Position numbers and translations under genes: made by a program. A stretch of 64,000 bases of DNA from Phytophthora quininea (lineage: Eukaryota > Oomycota > Peronosporomycetes > Peronosporales > Peronosporaceae): positions 620,001-684,000 of the forward strand of contig JAAVTG010000670.1 in the NCBI GenBank assembly GCA_011947345.1. The letters run 5' to 3'. Each line of letters begins with the position of its first letter. Positions within the stretch are counted from its first letter, which is position 1. The notes beneath the pieces were generated by a model that ran no database searches, was not told the origin of the DNA, and saw only the letters and a list, made by a program, of their open reading frames with translations. Below are positions 1 to 10,516 of the stretch, one piece after another.

Positions 1-17
1 AATTCACTCACCTGCAG

Positions 18-437
18 GGGGCGGAGAACGGACTCTCGCAGATCGCGTACCAGGCCCGTGGCAGCAAGGACATCCTGCTCAACTTCCCCATCGACGTGTC
101 CTTCAAGAGCACCAATCCGTTCGGCTGGCCACGGCTTGTTCTCAGCGTCTACGGGCTGGACCTGCTGGGACGCGATGTGGTGCGTGGCTACGGGTCTGTC
201 GTCTTCCCAGTGACTACAGGCTGCGTGGCGCGAGAAGTGCCGCTGTTCCGGCCGATCTCGTCCTCAACACTGCAGCAGTTTGTAGCGTGGCTTACAGGCT
301 CACCTCCAGAATACTTCGACTCCAAGTTCGTGGCACAAAGCGCTAACCGGGAAGTAACACGCGTCACATCTGCAGGCAAAGTCCGCGTCGTCCTCAACGT
401 CGCCACACATGGCATGAAGCAGCACGGCTACGCATAA
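18..437 (+). CDS. B9D1: B9 domain-containing protein 1 (B9D1), 3' part
   Basis: This is the C-terminal two thirds of a B9 (C2-like) domain protein of the MKS module at the ciliary transition zone. The exon appears to start after a CTGCAG acceptor at the left edge. It reads in one frame to the stop with motifs typical of B9D1: NFPIDVSFKSTNPFGWP, LVLSVYGLD, DVVRGYGSV and the C-terminal REVTRV stretch. The 5' exons lie outside the window. A transition-zone protein fits an organism with flagellate zoospores. The gene is convergent with the next one, with only 17 bases between the stops. Identity is clear from the motif order; only the upstream limit is uncertain. Confidence 0.9.
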   Translation, partial: GAENGLSQIAYQARGSKDILLNFPIDVSFKSTNPFGWPRLVLSVYGLDLLGRDVVRGYGSVVFPVTTGCVAREVPLFRPISSSTLQQFVAWLTGSPPEYFDSKFVAQSANREVTRVTSAGKVRVVLNVATHGMKQHGYA

Positions 438-454
438 CGGAGAAGAGTATTGTA

Positions 455-1530
455 TCATTCTCGGTGGTTAATGTCGCCATACAAATCAAGATGCACACAG
501 CCAAGCCAAAGCCCGCAATTACTACCAAAGCCTCTCAGTAGATGCCCGCCGCGGATCCTCTTAGCACAATCCTCGCGCGCCATCTCGGACATGCGTTCGG
601 ACAAACGCTCCTTAATGATCTTTCGGCGCTTGCGGAATGATGTACGCTGCAATAAAGGAAGGAACCCGTTAGTATGGCAAGTCTCAAAGCTGTAACAACA
701 AACCGAGCATCCCTTACCAGGCGACCTTCTTTGCTGAAAAGCTCCAGAAAGCCGTGCTGCATCTCGTCGGCCTTGCTGATCCACTTGTGCACGAACAAGT
801 CGACATCGTTGCGCACCTTATCGACGGCCATATCGAACTTGATGCTCTTCTCCTTGATGAACGGCACGTTCATGTCCTTCCCAGTGTAGCCGCGCTGCAA
901 GTTGCGACGGATGAACGTGTCGTACTCGGCGATGATGCGGATGATCAGATCCGACGTCGAAATGCCGTCCGTACGTCGCGTCTCCAGGAATTTGCCCATG
1001 GCCTTGATACGAGCGTACACGTCACCGTCCGAAGCTTCACCCGAAGCGTCCGAGTACGGCAGGGCGTCGTGGCACACATAGTCGATCTGGTGCTTCTCCA
1101 GGAACTCGTCGTTCAGCACCCACGGCGCGTCCTCCACCACCTCGTCCACCCACTTGCAGTGCCGCAGCGACTCGTAGCGCTCCTTGTCCGTCATGACGGT
1201 GCGGCCCTTGAGCTTGTGCGTGATCTCGTCGCTGCAGCAGCCCACGAGCAGGTACGTGTTGGGGTAGGCTTCTTTGCATTGCTGCAGGGCCTTGGCGTGT
1301 CCGAAGTGGAAGAGGTCGAAGATGCCGTCGGCGTAGAGGCGCAGGGGGCGTCCGGTCTTGGTGCCGGGCTCGCCTTCCACCAGCTTCTTGCGGTAGGGCT
1401 CCGGCTGTGGCTCCTCGTCGCCCTCCTGGCTGCTGACGCTGCTATTGCTGGCCGTGTCCTTTGTGCTGTCGGCCGAGGGTTTGGTCTCCTGCTCTGCGGG
1501 GAGTGGTGGTCCTCCTCAACCTCCTCCTCG
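455..1530 (-). CDS. Choline-phosphate cytidylyltransferase, copy 1
   Basis: The enzyme makes CDP-choline from CTP and phosphocholine, the rate-setting step of the Kennedy pathway. The nucleotidyltransferase core shows the family signatures: [17 protein letters not shown] with the HxGH motif, and [12 protein letters not shown] near the end of the fold. A 71-base intron (717 down to 647, GTAAGG to TTGCAG) leads to a basic C-terminal exon beginning RTSFRKRRK, ending at 455. Upstream of the core lies an acidic, Ser-rich N-terminus. Its frame is lost near 1500, so the true start is unresolved; an acceptor-like TTCCTTCCAG sits near 1555. The core is almost identical to the inverted copy at 3905-4680. 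Phosphoethanolamine cytidylyltransferase is less likely, since those enzymes carry two such domains. Confidence 0.9.
855..1384 (-). repeat. Inverted duplication of cytidylyltransferase core, arm 1
   Basis: Read on the minus strand, this stretch matches plus-strand 3957-4486 almost base for base. I found one mismatch (synonymous) in roughly 520 bases before similarity falls off near the codons after VPF. The synonymous sites have not diverged, unlike the flanks. Confidence 0.9.
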
Positions 1531-1802
1531 TGGTTCATCTCATTAGCACGTCTCTGGAAGGAAAAGTACGAGTTAGAAGGTCAAATTCGACGTCGTTTCG
1601 GTATCTCTGTATGCAGAAGCCGCTTCTGCGTCGAACTAGCTGCAAGCCTCGAGTAGATTCGTCGTGGTTCAGGCAGGGAAGGCCCTACCTTTCTCGCCAT
1701 CTTTCGTGCCGGCGTCTAGGTTCTTCTGTGCAAAAGCTCTACTGACGCAAAAGAGGCATTTCTAAAATTTAGAAAAAGCACACACAATTTGTCGAATTCA
1801 CA

Positions 1803-3243
1803 TTATGACGCGGACACCAATGACGCGACCCGAGTGCTGCCGGAGTAGAGCTTGTGCGGCACATTGGCCAGTTGGTTGCGCTCCGACGCCACCGCTGGCT
1901 GCACCACAATCGGCACCTGCCATTGGAACGTCTGTCGCTGTGAGGATTCGCTCTGTCCTCTCGGCGCACCAGCCGAGAACTCGAAGCGCAGCAACCACTG
2001 GAAACGCACCAGGTCCGTCTTGATGCTCGGCAGCGCATCGTGCGGGATGCTGAAGCGCACGTTGGTCTGCAGCACGCCCATAGTGCGCTCCTTGAAGCTG
2101 CCGAAGACCTTGGACTGCACCACGCGCTCCGGGTCCAACGCCATGGACGACAGCGTCTCCTCCAGGCAGAGCGTAGCTGACACCTCGTAGCACGGGATGC
2201 TCGCTCGAGAGAAGTCAAACACGCCGAGCAGCACCTCGCCAGGTTGGTAGAACTGTTTGGTCAGTAGGAACCGCACCAAGTGGCTGCTGTCCTTGCCAAT
2301 CGTGAAGATGCTCGTCTGAGCGCGCTGCATTTGCTCGGTCTCCACTCGGCCGTGCATCAGCGACGGTCTCAGCTCGAACGCGATCTCGCTGCCCTTGCGC
2401 ACGCCCACAGGGGCTGGTGCGAACGACACACTTCGGTCGAGTCGACCCACTCGACTAGTCCCTCCCACCACGTCCGGTTTCTTAGCTGCTCCGTCAGTGG
2501 CAACAGGTTCTCCACTGCTGCTCTTCCCCTTTGACTTGCGGCAAGTTGACTGGCACTGGCCACCGTGCTCGCCTCGAAGAAATACTCAGAGCCGTACACT
2601 TCAAACGGCAGATGCACCGACACCGGTTTGCTACCTGCAAGCGCACACTGCGCCGTGATGGACACCACGTAGAACACCCTGGCGGACGAGCCTCTGAACG
2701 TCGGGCAGATGTCGTTGGGCAGTGCGATGGCGAACTCCCTCGTGCATCGCTCCGCCGTCTCCTCTCTGGCTGCTTCGGCCAACACCTGGTCGTCTCCACG
2801 GATCTTGTCTGAAGCTGCTTTCACCTCGGATGGCGTAGGTGCAATATTGATGTCCGAGAGCAGCACGGACGGCGCCGACCGGAAGATGCACGTGCCCGTG
2901 TCCCCGAGAACGTGCGGACGTCGGGCAGCGCCGCGCCAGTCTTGTCGAACAGAATTACGTCCTCCGAGAGCTTCCTCTCCAGCTGCGAGCGCTCCACCTT
3001 CGACGCTGCACGGGGCGACTGCACGTGCACCACCGGCAGGGTCAACAGGTTGCTGTCAACCGTAACGTGGCCGTGCACTTGAGCCACGACGTGGGCGATC
3101 TCGGAGCGCGCGTCTGGCGCGTCCTGGTGGCTCACGAGACGCACGACGCCCTTGACGACGCCCCCAGGACGGAAGTGGCGGCTCGCCAGCCGCGCCACCA
3201 GCACGCTGCCGTCGCCCGACTCCACGACGTGGTCGATCGTCAT
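1803..3243 (-). CDS. RGP1: RGP1 homolog, Rab6-GEF partner (frame-disrupted)
   Basis: RGP1 pairs with RIC1 as the guanine-nucleotide exchange factor for Rab6/Ypt6 at the Golgi. Three consecutive minus-strand frames together spell an RGP1-like arrestin-fold protein: an N-terminal beta-rich part from the ATG at 3243, a middle part with GDTGTCIFRSAPSVLLSD, and a C-terminal part with FTIGKDSSHLVRFLL, GEVLLGVFDFS and a closing LVRFQWLLRFEF strand. The frame breaks near 2915 and again between 2460 and 2560, with no GT-AG pair to explain them. This matches the single-base losses seen in other genes here, so I treat it as one gene rather than a pseudogene. It lies between the two cytidylyltransferase copies. 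Confidence 0.75.
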
Positions 3244-3345
3244 CGCAGCTTGGTTCAGTATGCGAAGACGCACCAATCTAAAAAACAACATCGACAATCA
3301 AGTATGTGGCAGATGAAAAGCTAGCGACAAGCACCAACGGAAGCG

Positions 3346-3904
3346 TTGGCCGCTGGGAAAGCCGCAAACCACGCCAAAACTCGTCGCCAAGCCAATGCTC
3401 AACTGCGTTGGGGACGTGCTATGCTGGCAGCAACGCTGGAATTGCAGTTGGAAGCGCTTTTTGACGGGCATAATGCCAGCGGCGTTTGTCGTCCGCAAGC
3501 TCGCTACGTACCAACAGCTCACGGAGTCGAAGATCGCTGTCTTTAGCGAGCGCTGCAGGAGTGCTGGGAAGCTCTTGAGCACGACGGCAAGTGCTGCTTA
3601 GACATCCCAGCGCTGCAAGTGATGGACGAGTCGTCGCACAACAACCTCTGCCACCCAACGACAGCCATAACTGCCCGCAAACAACTGAAGCTGGTGGTAA
3701 GAAGAAGTGCTTCGTGTCCTGATGGCGTTGCGCTCGAGGCGTTCTTGCGGCCATTCCTACTTTTTCCGTCTCTGAGCAAGAGCACACCACGATGGCACCG
3801 GTACGCCGAGCTTTGATCGCGTTGAGGAACTTCGCACACTCACACTTGTCAATGTTTCCATACAGACCGACAGCAACGTCAACCACGAGCCTGAGAGAGA
3901 ACGC
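3346..3904 (+). other. Possible upstream exons joined to cytidylyltransferase copy 2
   Basis: Coding-like segments precede copy 2. From about 3777 to 3904 an open frame runs directly into the copy 2 reading frame, with [17 protein letters not shown] just before the ATG at 3905. An acceptor-like TCTGAG precedes it. Further up, around 3560-3696, another open stretch ends at a GGTAAGA donor. Neither resembles the N-terminus of copy 1. The phases of the proposed junction do not match exactly, so the model is tentative. I do not recognise the upstream sequence. Confidence 0.35.
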
Positions 3905-4680
3905 ATGGTAACATCACTGGAAGCTGAGACGAAAACCTCATCGAACCGCAAGGAGTTAGTGGAAGGCGAGCCCGGCACCAAGACCGGACGCCCCCTGCGC
4001 CTCTACGCCGACGGCATCTTCGACCTCTTCCACTTCGGACACGCCAAGGCCCTGCAGCAATGCAAAGAAGCCTACCCCAACACGTACCTGCTCGTGGGCT
4101 GCTGCAGCGACGAGATCACGCACAAGCTCAAGGGCCGCACCGTCATGACGGACAAGGAGCGCTACGAGTCGCTGCGGCACTGCAAGTGGGTGGACGAGGT
4201 GGTGGAGGACGCGCCGTGGGTGCTGAACGACGAGTTCCTGGAGAAGCACCAGATCGACTATGTGTGCCACGACGCTCTGCCGTACTCGGACGCTTCGGGT
4301 GAAGCTTCGGACGGTGACGTGTACGCTCGTATCAAGGCCATGGGCAAATTCCTGGAGACGCGACGTACGGACGGCATTTCGACGTCGGATCTGATCATCC
4401 GCATCATCGCCGAGTACGACACGTTCATCCGTCGCAACTTGCAGCGCGGCTACACTGGGAAGGACATGAACGTGCCGTTCATGAAGGAGCAGAGCATCAA
4501 ACTCGACATGGCCATGGACAAAGTAAAACTGCGGTTCACAGACCTCTTCGGGCGCGACGGGCGACTGGTACGTTCAAGTTCTGTAGCGGTTAGTCTTTGT
4601 AGATCAACTGACACTTGTTGCTGCAGTGGAAGCCGTTCCGTGCAGGTTCAGGTCGAATGGATCAACGTCAGTCCATTTAA
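3905..4680 (+). CDS. Choline-phosphate cytidylyltransferase, copy 2
   Basis: This is a second cytidylyltransferase with the complete nucleotidyltransferase core (HFGH and RTDGISTSD motifs). A proposed intron at 4568-4626 (GTACGT to CTGCAG) gives a short last exon that stops at 4680, about 238 residues in all. The core DNA is nearly identical to copy 1. The N-terminus before GEPGTKTGR and everything after roughly codon 190 are different: copy 2 lacks the longer basic tail of copy 1. That tail region is where animal enzymes bind membranes, so copy 2 may be regulated differently; this is inference. It is convergent with CCDC115 (stop at 4728). Confidence 0.85.
3957..4486 (+). repeat. Inverted duplication of cytidylyltransferase core, arm 2
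   Basis: Partner of the arm at 855-1384, in opposite orientation and about 2.6 kb away. The left edge is sharp, just after CGCAAG-AG. The right edge is a gradual loss of match after the VPF codons. Confidence 0.9.
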
Positions 4681-4727
4681 ACGTTTAGAATTCCCAACTC
4701 CACCTGACACGAACGAACGATATATAG

Positions 4728-5345
4728 TTATGGCGCTGCTTTGATCGCCTTGTCCACGGCAATTTGAGTCTTCCTGGCGGATGCTGCAGCAGTGAGCAAA
4801 GCTTGTAGACCTGCAACAAAAACATCTCCTTCAACTATACAAACGCATCAGCCTCAAAACTTCTCAACGCACCGCTTGCAAATTGCTTCTGGGCCTGCCG
4901 CAGGTCACTTGGCGGGAGCGAGCTAAACCACAGCAGTGTCTCCGCATTCGGATCCTTATTGATGATGTTTGTTTCCTTGGACTTGTCAGCTTTCCGATGA
5001 CGCAGCGGACTCTCTTCTTGCTGCTCTGGTGGAGCTTCTACTGCATCTCTCAACCTCCAGCTTCCGTCAGCAGCGATTGACACAACTTTGTGAGCCCCAA
5101 ATTCCTCTCTGTACGAGATCTCGCTGAGTGCATGCGGTGGGAGACGCAGTCTCGCCTTGGTGAGCTTCAGAAATCCCTGGACAGGATTGCGGCACACCAC
5201 CATCAATTCTTGCTCCAAGCACAGCCAACTAAGCACAGTCAGTCTCCACCTGCTTCAGCTTAGTGCTCGCGACATCGTGGTCCGCAATGTACTCGTCCAG
5301 CGCCTCCACACCCTCCACCAGCAGCATATCGTCGCTCTTGGCCAT
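4728..5345 (-). CDS. CCDC115: CCDC115/VMA22-like V-ATPase assembly factor
   Basis: Vma22/CCDC115 helps assemble the Vo sector of the V-ATPase in the ER. The match rests on [16 protein letters not shown], the [19 protein letters not shown] block (compare the LNWFG..LRQAQ core of the animal protein) and the C-terminal helix [16 protein letters not shown]. The last is reached through a 62-base intron (4872 to 4811, GTGCGT to TTGCAG). The start at 5345 gives an N-terminal helix rich in Asp and Glu. The frame changes near 5250 without a plausible intron, probably another consensus error. It is divergent from ARMC6, with about 80 bases between the ATGs. Confidence 0.8.
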
Positions 5346-5425
5346 TTTCGATCTTTGTGCAATTTAGAAACGATAGAAATCGTGCTAATCGACGCCAACA
5401 CATTTAGAAACGCAGATCAATCACC

Positions 5426-6967
5426 ATGGCGGCCGCTGTGCGCAAGCAGATCTCGCAGGAGACGTTCGATGAGTGCGTGGCGGAGAACGTAGAGGACTTC
5501 GACATGTCCTTGGAGGAGGCGCTGGCCGACGCCATCAGCCAGTTCGAGTCCCAGGGCGTGGATCTCTCCAACATCATCAAGACTGGCGCAGCACAAGCCT
5601 CGGACGGCCAGGAATCGCTTCCTGCGCGACTCAAGCGGTTGATAGCAGAGTTGAAGGGAGTTTCTAAATGTGAGGAGCAACATAGTCAAGTGCTGGCAAT
5701 TGTTGAGCAGCTACAGCAGGTCTGTGAGGAGGTCCCAGAGGCTCGAGTGGTGGCCGGAAGAAACGACGCAGTGGATACTTTGGTAGCTCTACTGGAAGCT
5801 GATTCCGCGGCGGTGGTGGCGTCCTGCAGTGCGCTATTGTCATTACTGTGCTCTGATAATGCGGACAATCAGGATTTCCTCGGTGCGGCAGGAATGCAGA
5901 AGCTGGTGGAGGTGCTGCAGCAAGTGGAGAACGAAGCGTTGCTGCAGCTGCTGACACTGGTTAAGGCTGCGTGTATCAAACACGAAACCAACAAAGCACA
6001 TTTCGCCAAGGCTGAAGGCGTTCAGACGCTTTGTGGACATCTAGAAAGAGTGAAAGAGGACGAAACGGTGTCCAAGCAGTTGGCACTTTGCTTCCGCGTG
6101 CTCACCATCAACGATGACCCGCGCGCGACGTTCTCTCAAGCACAAGATACGATCAAGGTTCTTGTTGAGCGCAACGTTATCCCGTATAGTTTGGAGGTGC
6201 TGCAGCAGCGTGGGTGCGAAAACTCGGCAGATATTGCGTCGCTGGATTTGTTGGTGAATTGGCTGGCTGTGCTCAAGCAGGTCGCCATCACGGAAGAGAA
6301 CTGCCAGCAGATTGCCGACTTGGACGGCTTGACCACCGTGCAGCAAGTCATGCAGACGTATGTGCATAGTGCGCCGGTCGTGAAGCGCTGCATCTCGGTC
6401 TTTCGGAATGTAGCAGCTGCAGACGAGCTCAAGCGCGCCATCCTGCAGTCTGGGGGTGTTCAACAGACTTTATTGGTCATGCGCCACCACGAGACAGACG
6501 CGTCCATTCAGCAGAATGCCTGCGCCACGTTGGCGGCGATTGCTCTCCGCTCACCTGAAAACAGCCACGCACTTGTTAAGCTCGGAGCTGCGCGTGAAAT
6601 ATCTCGAGCCATGCAAACCCACTGCCGCGACGTGTCCGTAATGCGCCAGGCTAGTCTGGCAATTCGCAACATGGTCGCTCGCAGCGTCGAATTACGATCA
6701 CGATTCCTGCATGACGAGCCCGACATTGAGCCTCTACTTCGTGAAGCTCAGCAGTATCGAGGCTGTGGCGACGAGGCGTACGCAGCGCTGCGAGACCTGG
6801 GCTGCGAGATCCAGCTCTCTTCGTTTGGCGCAACTGCAGCCTCGGCCGCGGCTTCGGGGTCTATCAAGGCCGAGTCGATCAAGCCGCAGTTCAATCCCGT
6901 CCAGGCTCAATCTAACCAGTTGCTCGAGAGCGTACAGGAAGCTGCACAGGCTCCGTTCGCCCAGTAG
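5426..6967 (+). CDS. ARMC6: Armadillo repeat-containing protein 6 homolog
   Basis: An uninterrupted 513-codon frame matches ARMC6 throughout. The N-terminal signature is ISQETFDECVAENVEDF followed by ESQGVDLSNIIKT, then a superhelix of armadillo repeats, and the C-terminal ALRDLGCEIQ. Length is close to the animal protein (about 500 residues). The molecular role of ARMC6 is poorly known; armadillo repeats usually form a protein-binding surface. The first Met follows an A-rich leader and shares a very short promoter with CCDC115. No intron is evident. Confidence 0.93.
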   Translation: MAAAVRKQISQETFDECVAENVEDFDMSLEEALADAISQFESQGVDLSNIIKTGAAQASDGQESLPARLKRLIAELKGVSKCEEQHSQVLAIVEQLQQVCEEVPEARVVAGRNDAVDTLVALLEADSAAVVASCSALLSLLCSDNADNQDFLGAAGMQKLVEVLQQVENEALLQLLTLVKAACIKHETNKAHFAKAEGVQTLCGHLERVKEDETVSKQLALCFRVLTINDDPRATFSQAQDTIKVLVERNVIPYSLEVLQQRGCENSADIASLDLLVNWLAVLKQVAITEENCQQIADLDGLTTVQQVMQTYVHSAPVVKRCISVFRNVAAADELKRAILQSGGVQQTLLVMRHHETDASIQQNACATLAAIALRSPENSHALVKLGAAREISRAMQTHCRDVSVMRQASLAIRNMVARSVELRSRFLHDEPDIEPLLREAQQYRGCGDEAYAALRDLGCEIQLSSFGATAASAAASGSIKAESIKPQFNPVQAQSNQLLESVQEAAQAPFAQ

Positions 6968-7311
6968 TAACCTACAACAACAAAACAGACGAAATACGAT
7001 AGTGTTCTTCAACCCCACTTGTAATTCAGTTTGTTGTGCTTTTCCACTACCACCCACACACCTGCTCGTCCAAGTCCGCTGCCATCCATCGTCCTCTTTT
7101 CCTGCACTGCTTCTCCTGTCTTGGTTCTTATGCTCCTCATCGTGGTCTGCTGGTTGCTCTGTGGTCTCTTGTCCAGCCCAGCGCAATCTTCTTTCTGGGT
7201 TCTACTGGACGAGAAGCGGGAGAAAGAGGCTCCGACATTATCACACCGGAGGCAGTGCCGCGCCACGCAGCACAACGAAGATCTGCGGCACGTTTCCTCT
7301 GGAGTGATCGC

Positions 7312-7915
7312 CTACGCGATCGCCTGCCAGCTCTGCTCGACGATCTCGCGCACCCGGCGGTTGTATTCACGTCGGTTCTCTTGAAAGAGACGAGCGGCCT
7401 CCGAGTTGGCTGGCGAGTTTGGGTTCGGGTCGCACAGCAGTGACTGGATGGAGGTCAGGATTGCCGAGATGTCGTAGATGGGCGACCACTGGTTCTGCAG
7501 GATGTCCAGACAGATCTGGCCGTCGTTGTAGACTGCAGCACAAAGCCATAGAACCGTTAGAAATGAACAGATAGTAGTGTTTCTATTCAGCAGCGACGTA
7601 CTGTTAGGATGGAACATTTTCGTGATGAACTTGACCGTGGGCGCCTTATTGGGGTAGTCCTCGCTGAACTCGAGCGTCAGGTTGAAGGTGCCACCTTCCC
7701 ACGGCGTGTCGTCAGGGCTGCGCAGCATAGAACGATAGAAACCAGGTTAGAAACGTCTCAAACGTTTTCTATTCTTTAGAGCCGACGCACCCGAAGATGA
7801 CGGCCTGCCAGAGCATGATGTTGTTGTCCATGGGCGCGCCCGACACGCCCGACGGCGGGTCGTTCTGCAGCTTGCGGAAGTCGCGCATTAATCGTCGGCG
7901 AGCGGCGGTGGACAT
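7312..7915 (-). CDS. RAD6: Ubiquitin-conjugating enzyme E2, RAD6/UBE2A type
   Basis: Three exons (7915-7791, 7717-7602, 7532-7312) join in frame to 153 codons, the usual RAD6 length. The N-terminus is the RAD6-type [17 protein letters not shown]; then come [18 protein letters not shown] and the active-site Cys in [12 protein letters not shown]. It ends [10 protein letters not shown], without an acidic tail, like animal and plant RAD6. The family monoubiquitinates histone H2B and PCNA with RING partners. Both introns start GTGCGT or GTACGT and end GCAG. Confidence 0.95.
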
Positions 7916-8131
7916 GGCTGGGCGGCTGAGAAGAGGAGGACGCTGCTTCTTGGACCTTTGGGCTCGGTTCGGACTGTGGAGCTCGAGAACATTCCGAGTA
8001 TGCCATATGGTAGGCTCTAGATTTTACCCAATCCGCGATTGCGACGTTTCGGACAAGATATTATTAGCCATGTCAAAAGATCTGGTGGCGCTTTGATTGG
8101 CATCAAAGGATCCGGAAGCGCATCAAGCGTC

Positions 8132-8696
8132 ATGTCGACGGAGAAGCTGGTGCCTGGCGACGGGCACGGCCTCGTGGTTTTGGCCAGACTGGACGCCACT
8201 GGCATCAAGACCGTCAGCGGCTACTCGAGCGCATACGACGACACGTTCCCAGCGGCGCTGGACGGTATCAGTACGTAGACCCCACAAGCGTCTGCCCATC
8301 CTTCCTTTGCTTGTCAACGAGACAGCTAATCCATGCTCGCAGTCTCGCGGAGAGAGTTCAAGTTTTGCATTGACGTGCTCAACCAGACGGTCGAGGACTA
8401 CTTTCCGTGCTTGCCATGCTACGGCTGCGGATATCTGTGGTGCTTCACAACGTGTGGACTGTCACTCTGCTTCCAGGACCCCTGCACGAAGCAGGTACGA
8501 GTGATTGCTGCATCATACAGCTGCTAGTAAAATATTAACCCGTTCAACTACGCAGTTGTCGGCCAACTTGGACCTGGTACTGCGACGGCTGAACAACCGG
8601 GAGGAGCTGCTGTACCGCGGCGTCGTCTGGAGCATTCGGCGAGGCCCGCAGGCACGGACGTCTTGGATAGAAATCGGCCAGCTTGTGTACGAGTAG
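8132..8696 (+). CDS. ERF4/GOLGA7-like palmitoyltransferase subunit
   Basis: Three exons (8132-8270, 8343-8494, 8556-8696) give 143 codons in frame. The protein follows the Golgin A7/ERF4 layout: a beta region with YDDTFPAAL, the helix REFKFCIDVLNQTV, a Cys-rich hydrophobic segment where GOLGA7 has its own Cys cluster, a second helix LDLVLRRLNNREEL, and a closing strand SWIEIGQLVY. Family members bind a DHHC acyltransferase and stabilise it for palmitoylation of Ras-type proteins at the Golgi. The cluster of eight or so Cys suggests it is itself acylated. It is divergent from RAD6. Confidence 0.7.
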
Positions 8697-9109
8697 CAGC
8701 AGCAATCAGTTTTTGATCACCAGAAACTTGTGGTAGAGCTAACGTTGTTTAGCTCAAAGACAGTGAGTGCGTTCGCTTGAAGTCAACCAATAACATTACG
8801 TAGTGTACAACAACCATGGCTGCTGCGTCAAGTCTTCTATCGTCTAGCTCTATCATCTCTATCTATGACAACAGCAAAGCCAACAAGTGTCAGTCAAAGC
8901 TAAAGCACAATATGCAACCAGACAGAGAGAGCTATTCCCCTCGGACTGTTCAAGAGCAGCTTGATTTGTCTTACCATGCAATAGGATGCGCGCCGCCACG
9001 CTTCCTATAAATATATACGAACCTGAGCGCCTCCTTCCTGCTTTACTTACGAGGTCTTCTCTCTTCATCACCACTCCGTCCACTCGAATCCGACGTGTGC
9101 TTTGATCCT
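8697..9109. other. Intergenic, no gene seen
   Basis: Between the ERF4-like stop and the TFIIB stop. There are short open frames but no coding signal I can defend. A TATAAATATA stretch lies near 9007. Confidence 0.5.
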
Positions 9110-10043
9110 CTAAGTCATCACCACGCCTTCGAAAAGCACCACGCGGCTCTTGTTCAGCTCCTTGCACACTCTCTTCATGCTCTTCTCGCCAATCATCGTC
9201 ACGTCACTAATTTCCTGGATCGAGCGCTTCGCGTTCGTGTACGCTGCCACCAGATAGATCACCGACGCCGCCACTGCCACTGGAGGTTGTCCATTCGATA
9301 GCCCCAAAGTGTCTGCCTTCTTCGCTACATCGTGTGCAATTGTCTGTGTCTTGTTGGGAAGACCAAGTCGAGAGCAGAAGCGTCTCACGTATTCATCTGT
9401 CGAAGGCTGTGTCATCTCAATGTCCAGTCGGCGCGACAAGTTCATAAAAGACTTTCCAATGCGTCGCTTAGCAATCCCCGACGCGTCTTCGAACTCCTTC
9501 AGCGAACGAGCGTTTCCCGCCTTCCTGCAGGCGACAAAAAGCACTGCGACCGCCATGCTCTCCCGTTCCGGGCCTCGAATATTCACACCCTTCTTCTCCG
9601 CCTCAGTGTACACGTCCAGTGCGATCTCCACGATCTTCTTGGGTAGTGAAAGGTAGTCTGCGACTTCGTGGATGCGTTGCATGTTACGCTGCATGCGCTT
9701 GACCTTGGCGCTATCGCCCGCAATGTTGGGGCGCTTGTGCTTGTGGCCCGACTCGGCTTCGGCGCCCCCGCCGGCGCTCTTGCCCTTCCTCGGGTCGACT
9801 AGGAACGTGGACAGCGAGAGGCTGTCAAGCCGCGCGTCCGCGACGTCGCCGACCCTGGATTTGGCAGCGGGGTCACCACCCCGGTCATCATTAGCAAACG
9901 TTCTCCACTCGGGGTATCATCTATAATGCGCTCACCGAGGATCATGCCGCAGCTGCGGCACACCACGTCACCCGCGCTGAAATCTGTCACCACGTCCGCG
10001 CTGCCGCACTCGCGGCAGTGGTCGGGACGACCTCGCCACCCAT
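9110..10043 (-). CDS. TFIIB: Transcription initiation factor IIB
   Basis: TFIIB bridges TBP at the promoter and RNA polymerase II. The N-terminal zinc ribbon is present, with CRECGS and VCRSCG giving the four Cys, then the B-finger/core region with DDTPEWRTFAND in the restored frame. Two cyclin repeats follow: the first around EIALDVYTEAEKK and CRKAGNARSLKEF, the second around PPVAVAASVIYL. Two single C losses (runs at 9911-9914 and 10024-10026) break the frame. Allowing for them, the product is about 311 residues, normal for TFIIB. The start at 10043 gives a short leader before the ribbon. Confidence 0.93.
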
Positions 10044-10516
10044 TTTTGGGTCTAAATGGGTGTCTTGTTAGAAGACTTGTCCTGGCACCAACTGGCGGCG
10101 GCGGGAAGAGGCCAGGGGGTTCAGGGAGAAGAGACGACAGAGAAGAGCACCGTGAGCCTTCTGCAGTCGATACGCCTGGACGCGCCGCTGGGAAGAGAGT
10201 TAATGCGCTAGGGCTGGCTGGTGCAGCGCGCCCTCTTGACTGGTGGTTTCTGGGATATGGCTAAAAACGTTTTATTCAGATTTTATAAAAACCTTTTTAT
10301 GACATTGACACGAGTGCAAGCGCTGCTCTTGCGGGTGTTCATGTACACCGCAAAGAAGACGACGTGGTTTCTGTAAGGCATCCCCAGCATCACTGCTTTC
10401 TCGCCCTTTAAGCCGGTCCTTCAATCGCCAAAATCCGTTGGGTATTGCGCTCGCAATGGCAAATCTCCCACTTGTGCAGCCTAACACCTTCAGCAACTTC
10501 GTCTCCTGCTCGCCAC
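10044..10516. other. Intergenic, no gene seen
   Basis: Upstream of TFIIB and downstream of DPM3. Open frames here have unusual composition and no recognisable motif. Confidence 0.5.

Noticed and set aside
754..1656. 300-codon plus-strand open frame over cytidylyltransferase copy 1
   Set aside because: It is antisense to a well-conserved gene and results from GC-rich third positions. The same shadow appears antisense to copy 2.
9900..10030. Programmed frameshifting in TFIIB and other genes
   Set aside because: The breaks lie in many unrelated genes, have no slippery-site context in common and are always one base short in a homopolymer. Consensus error explains them better.
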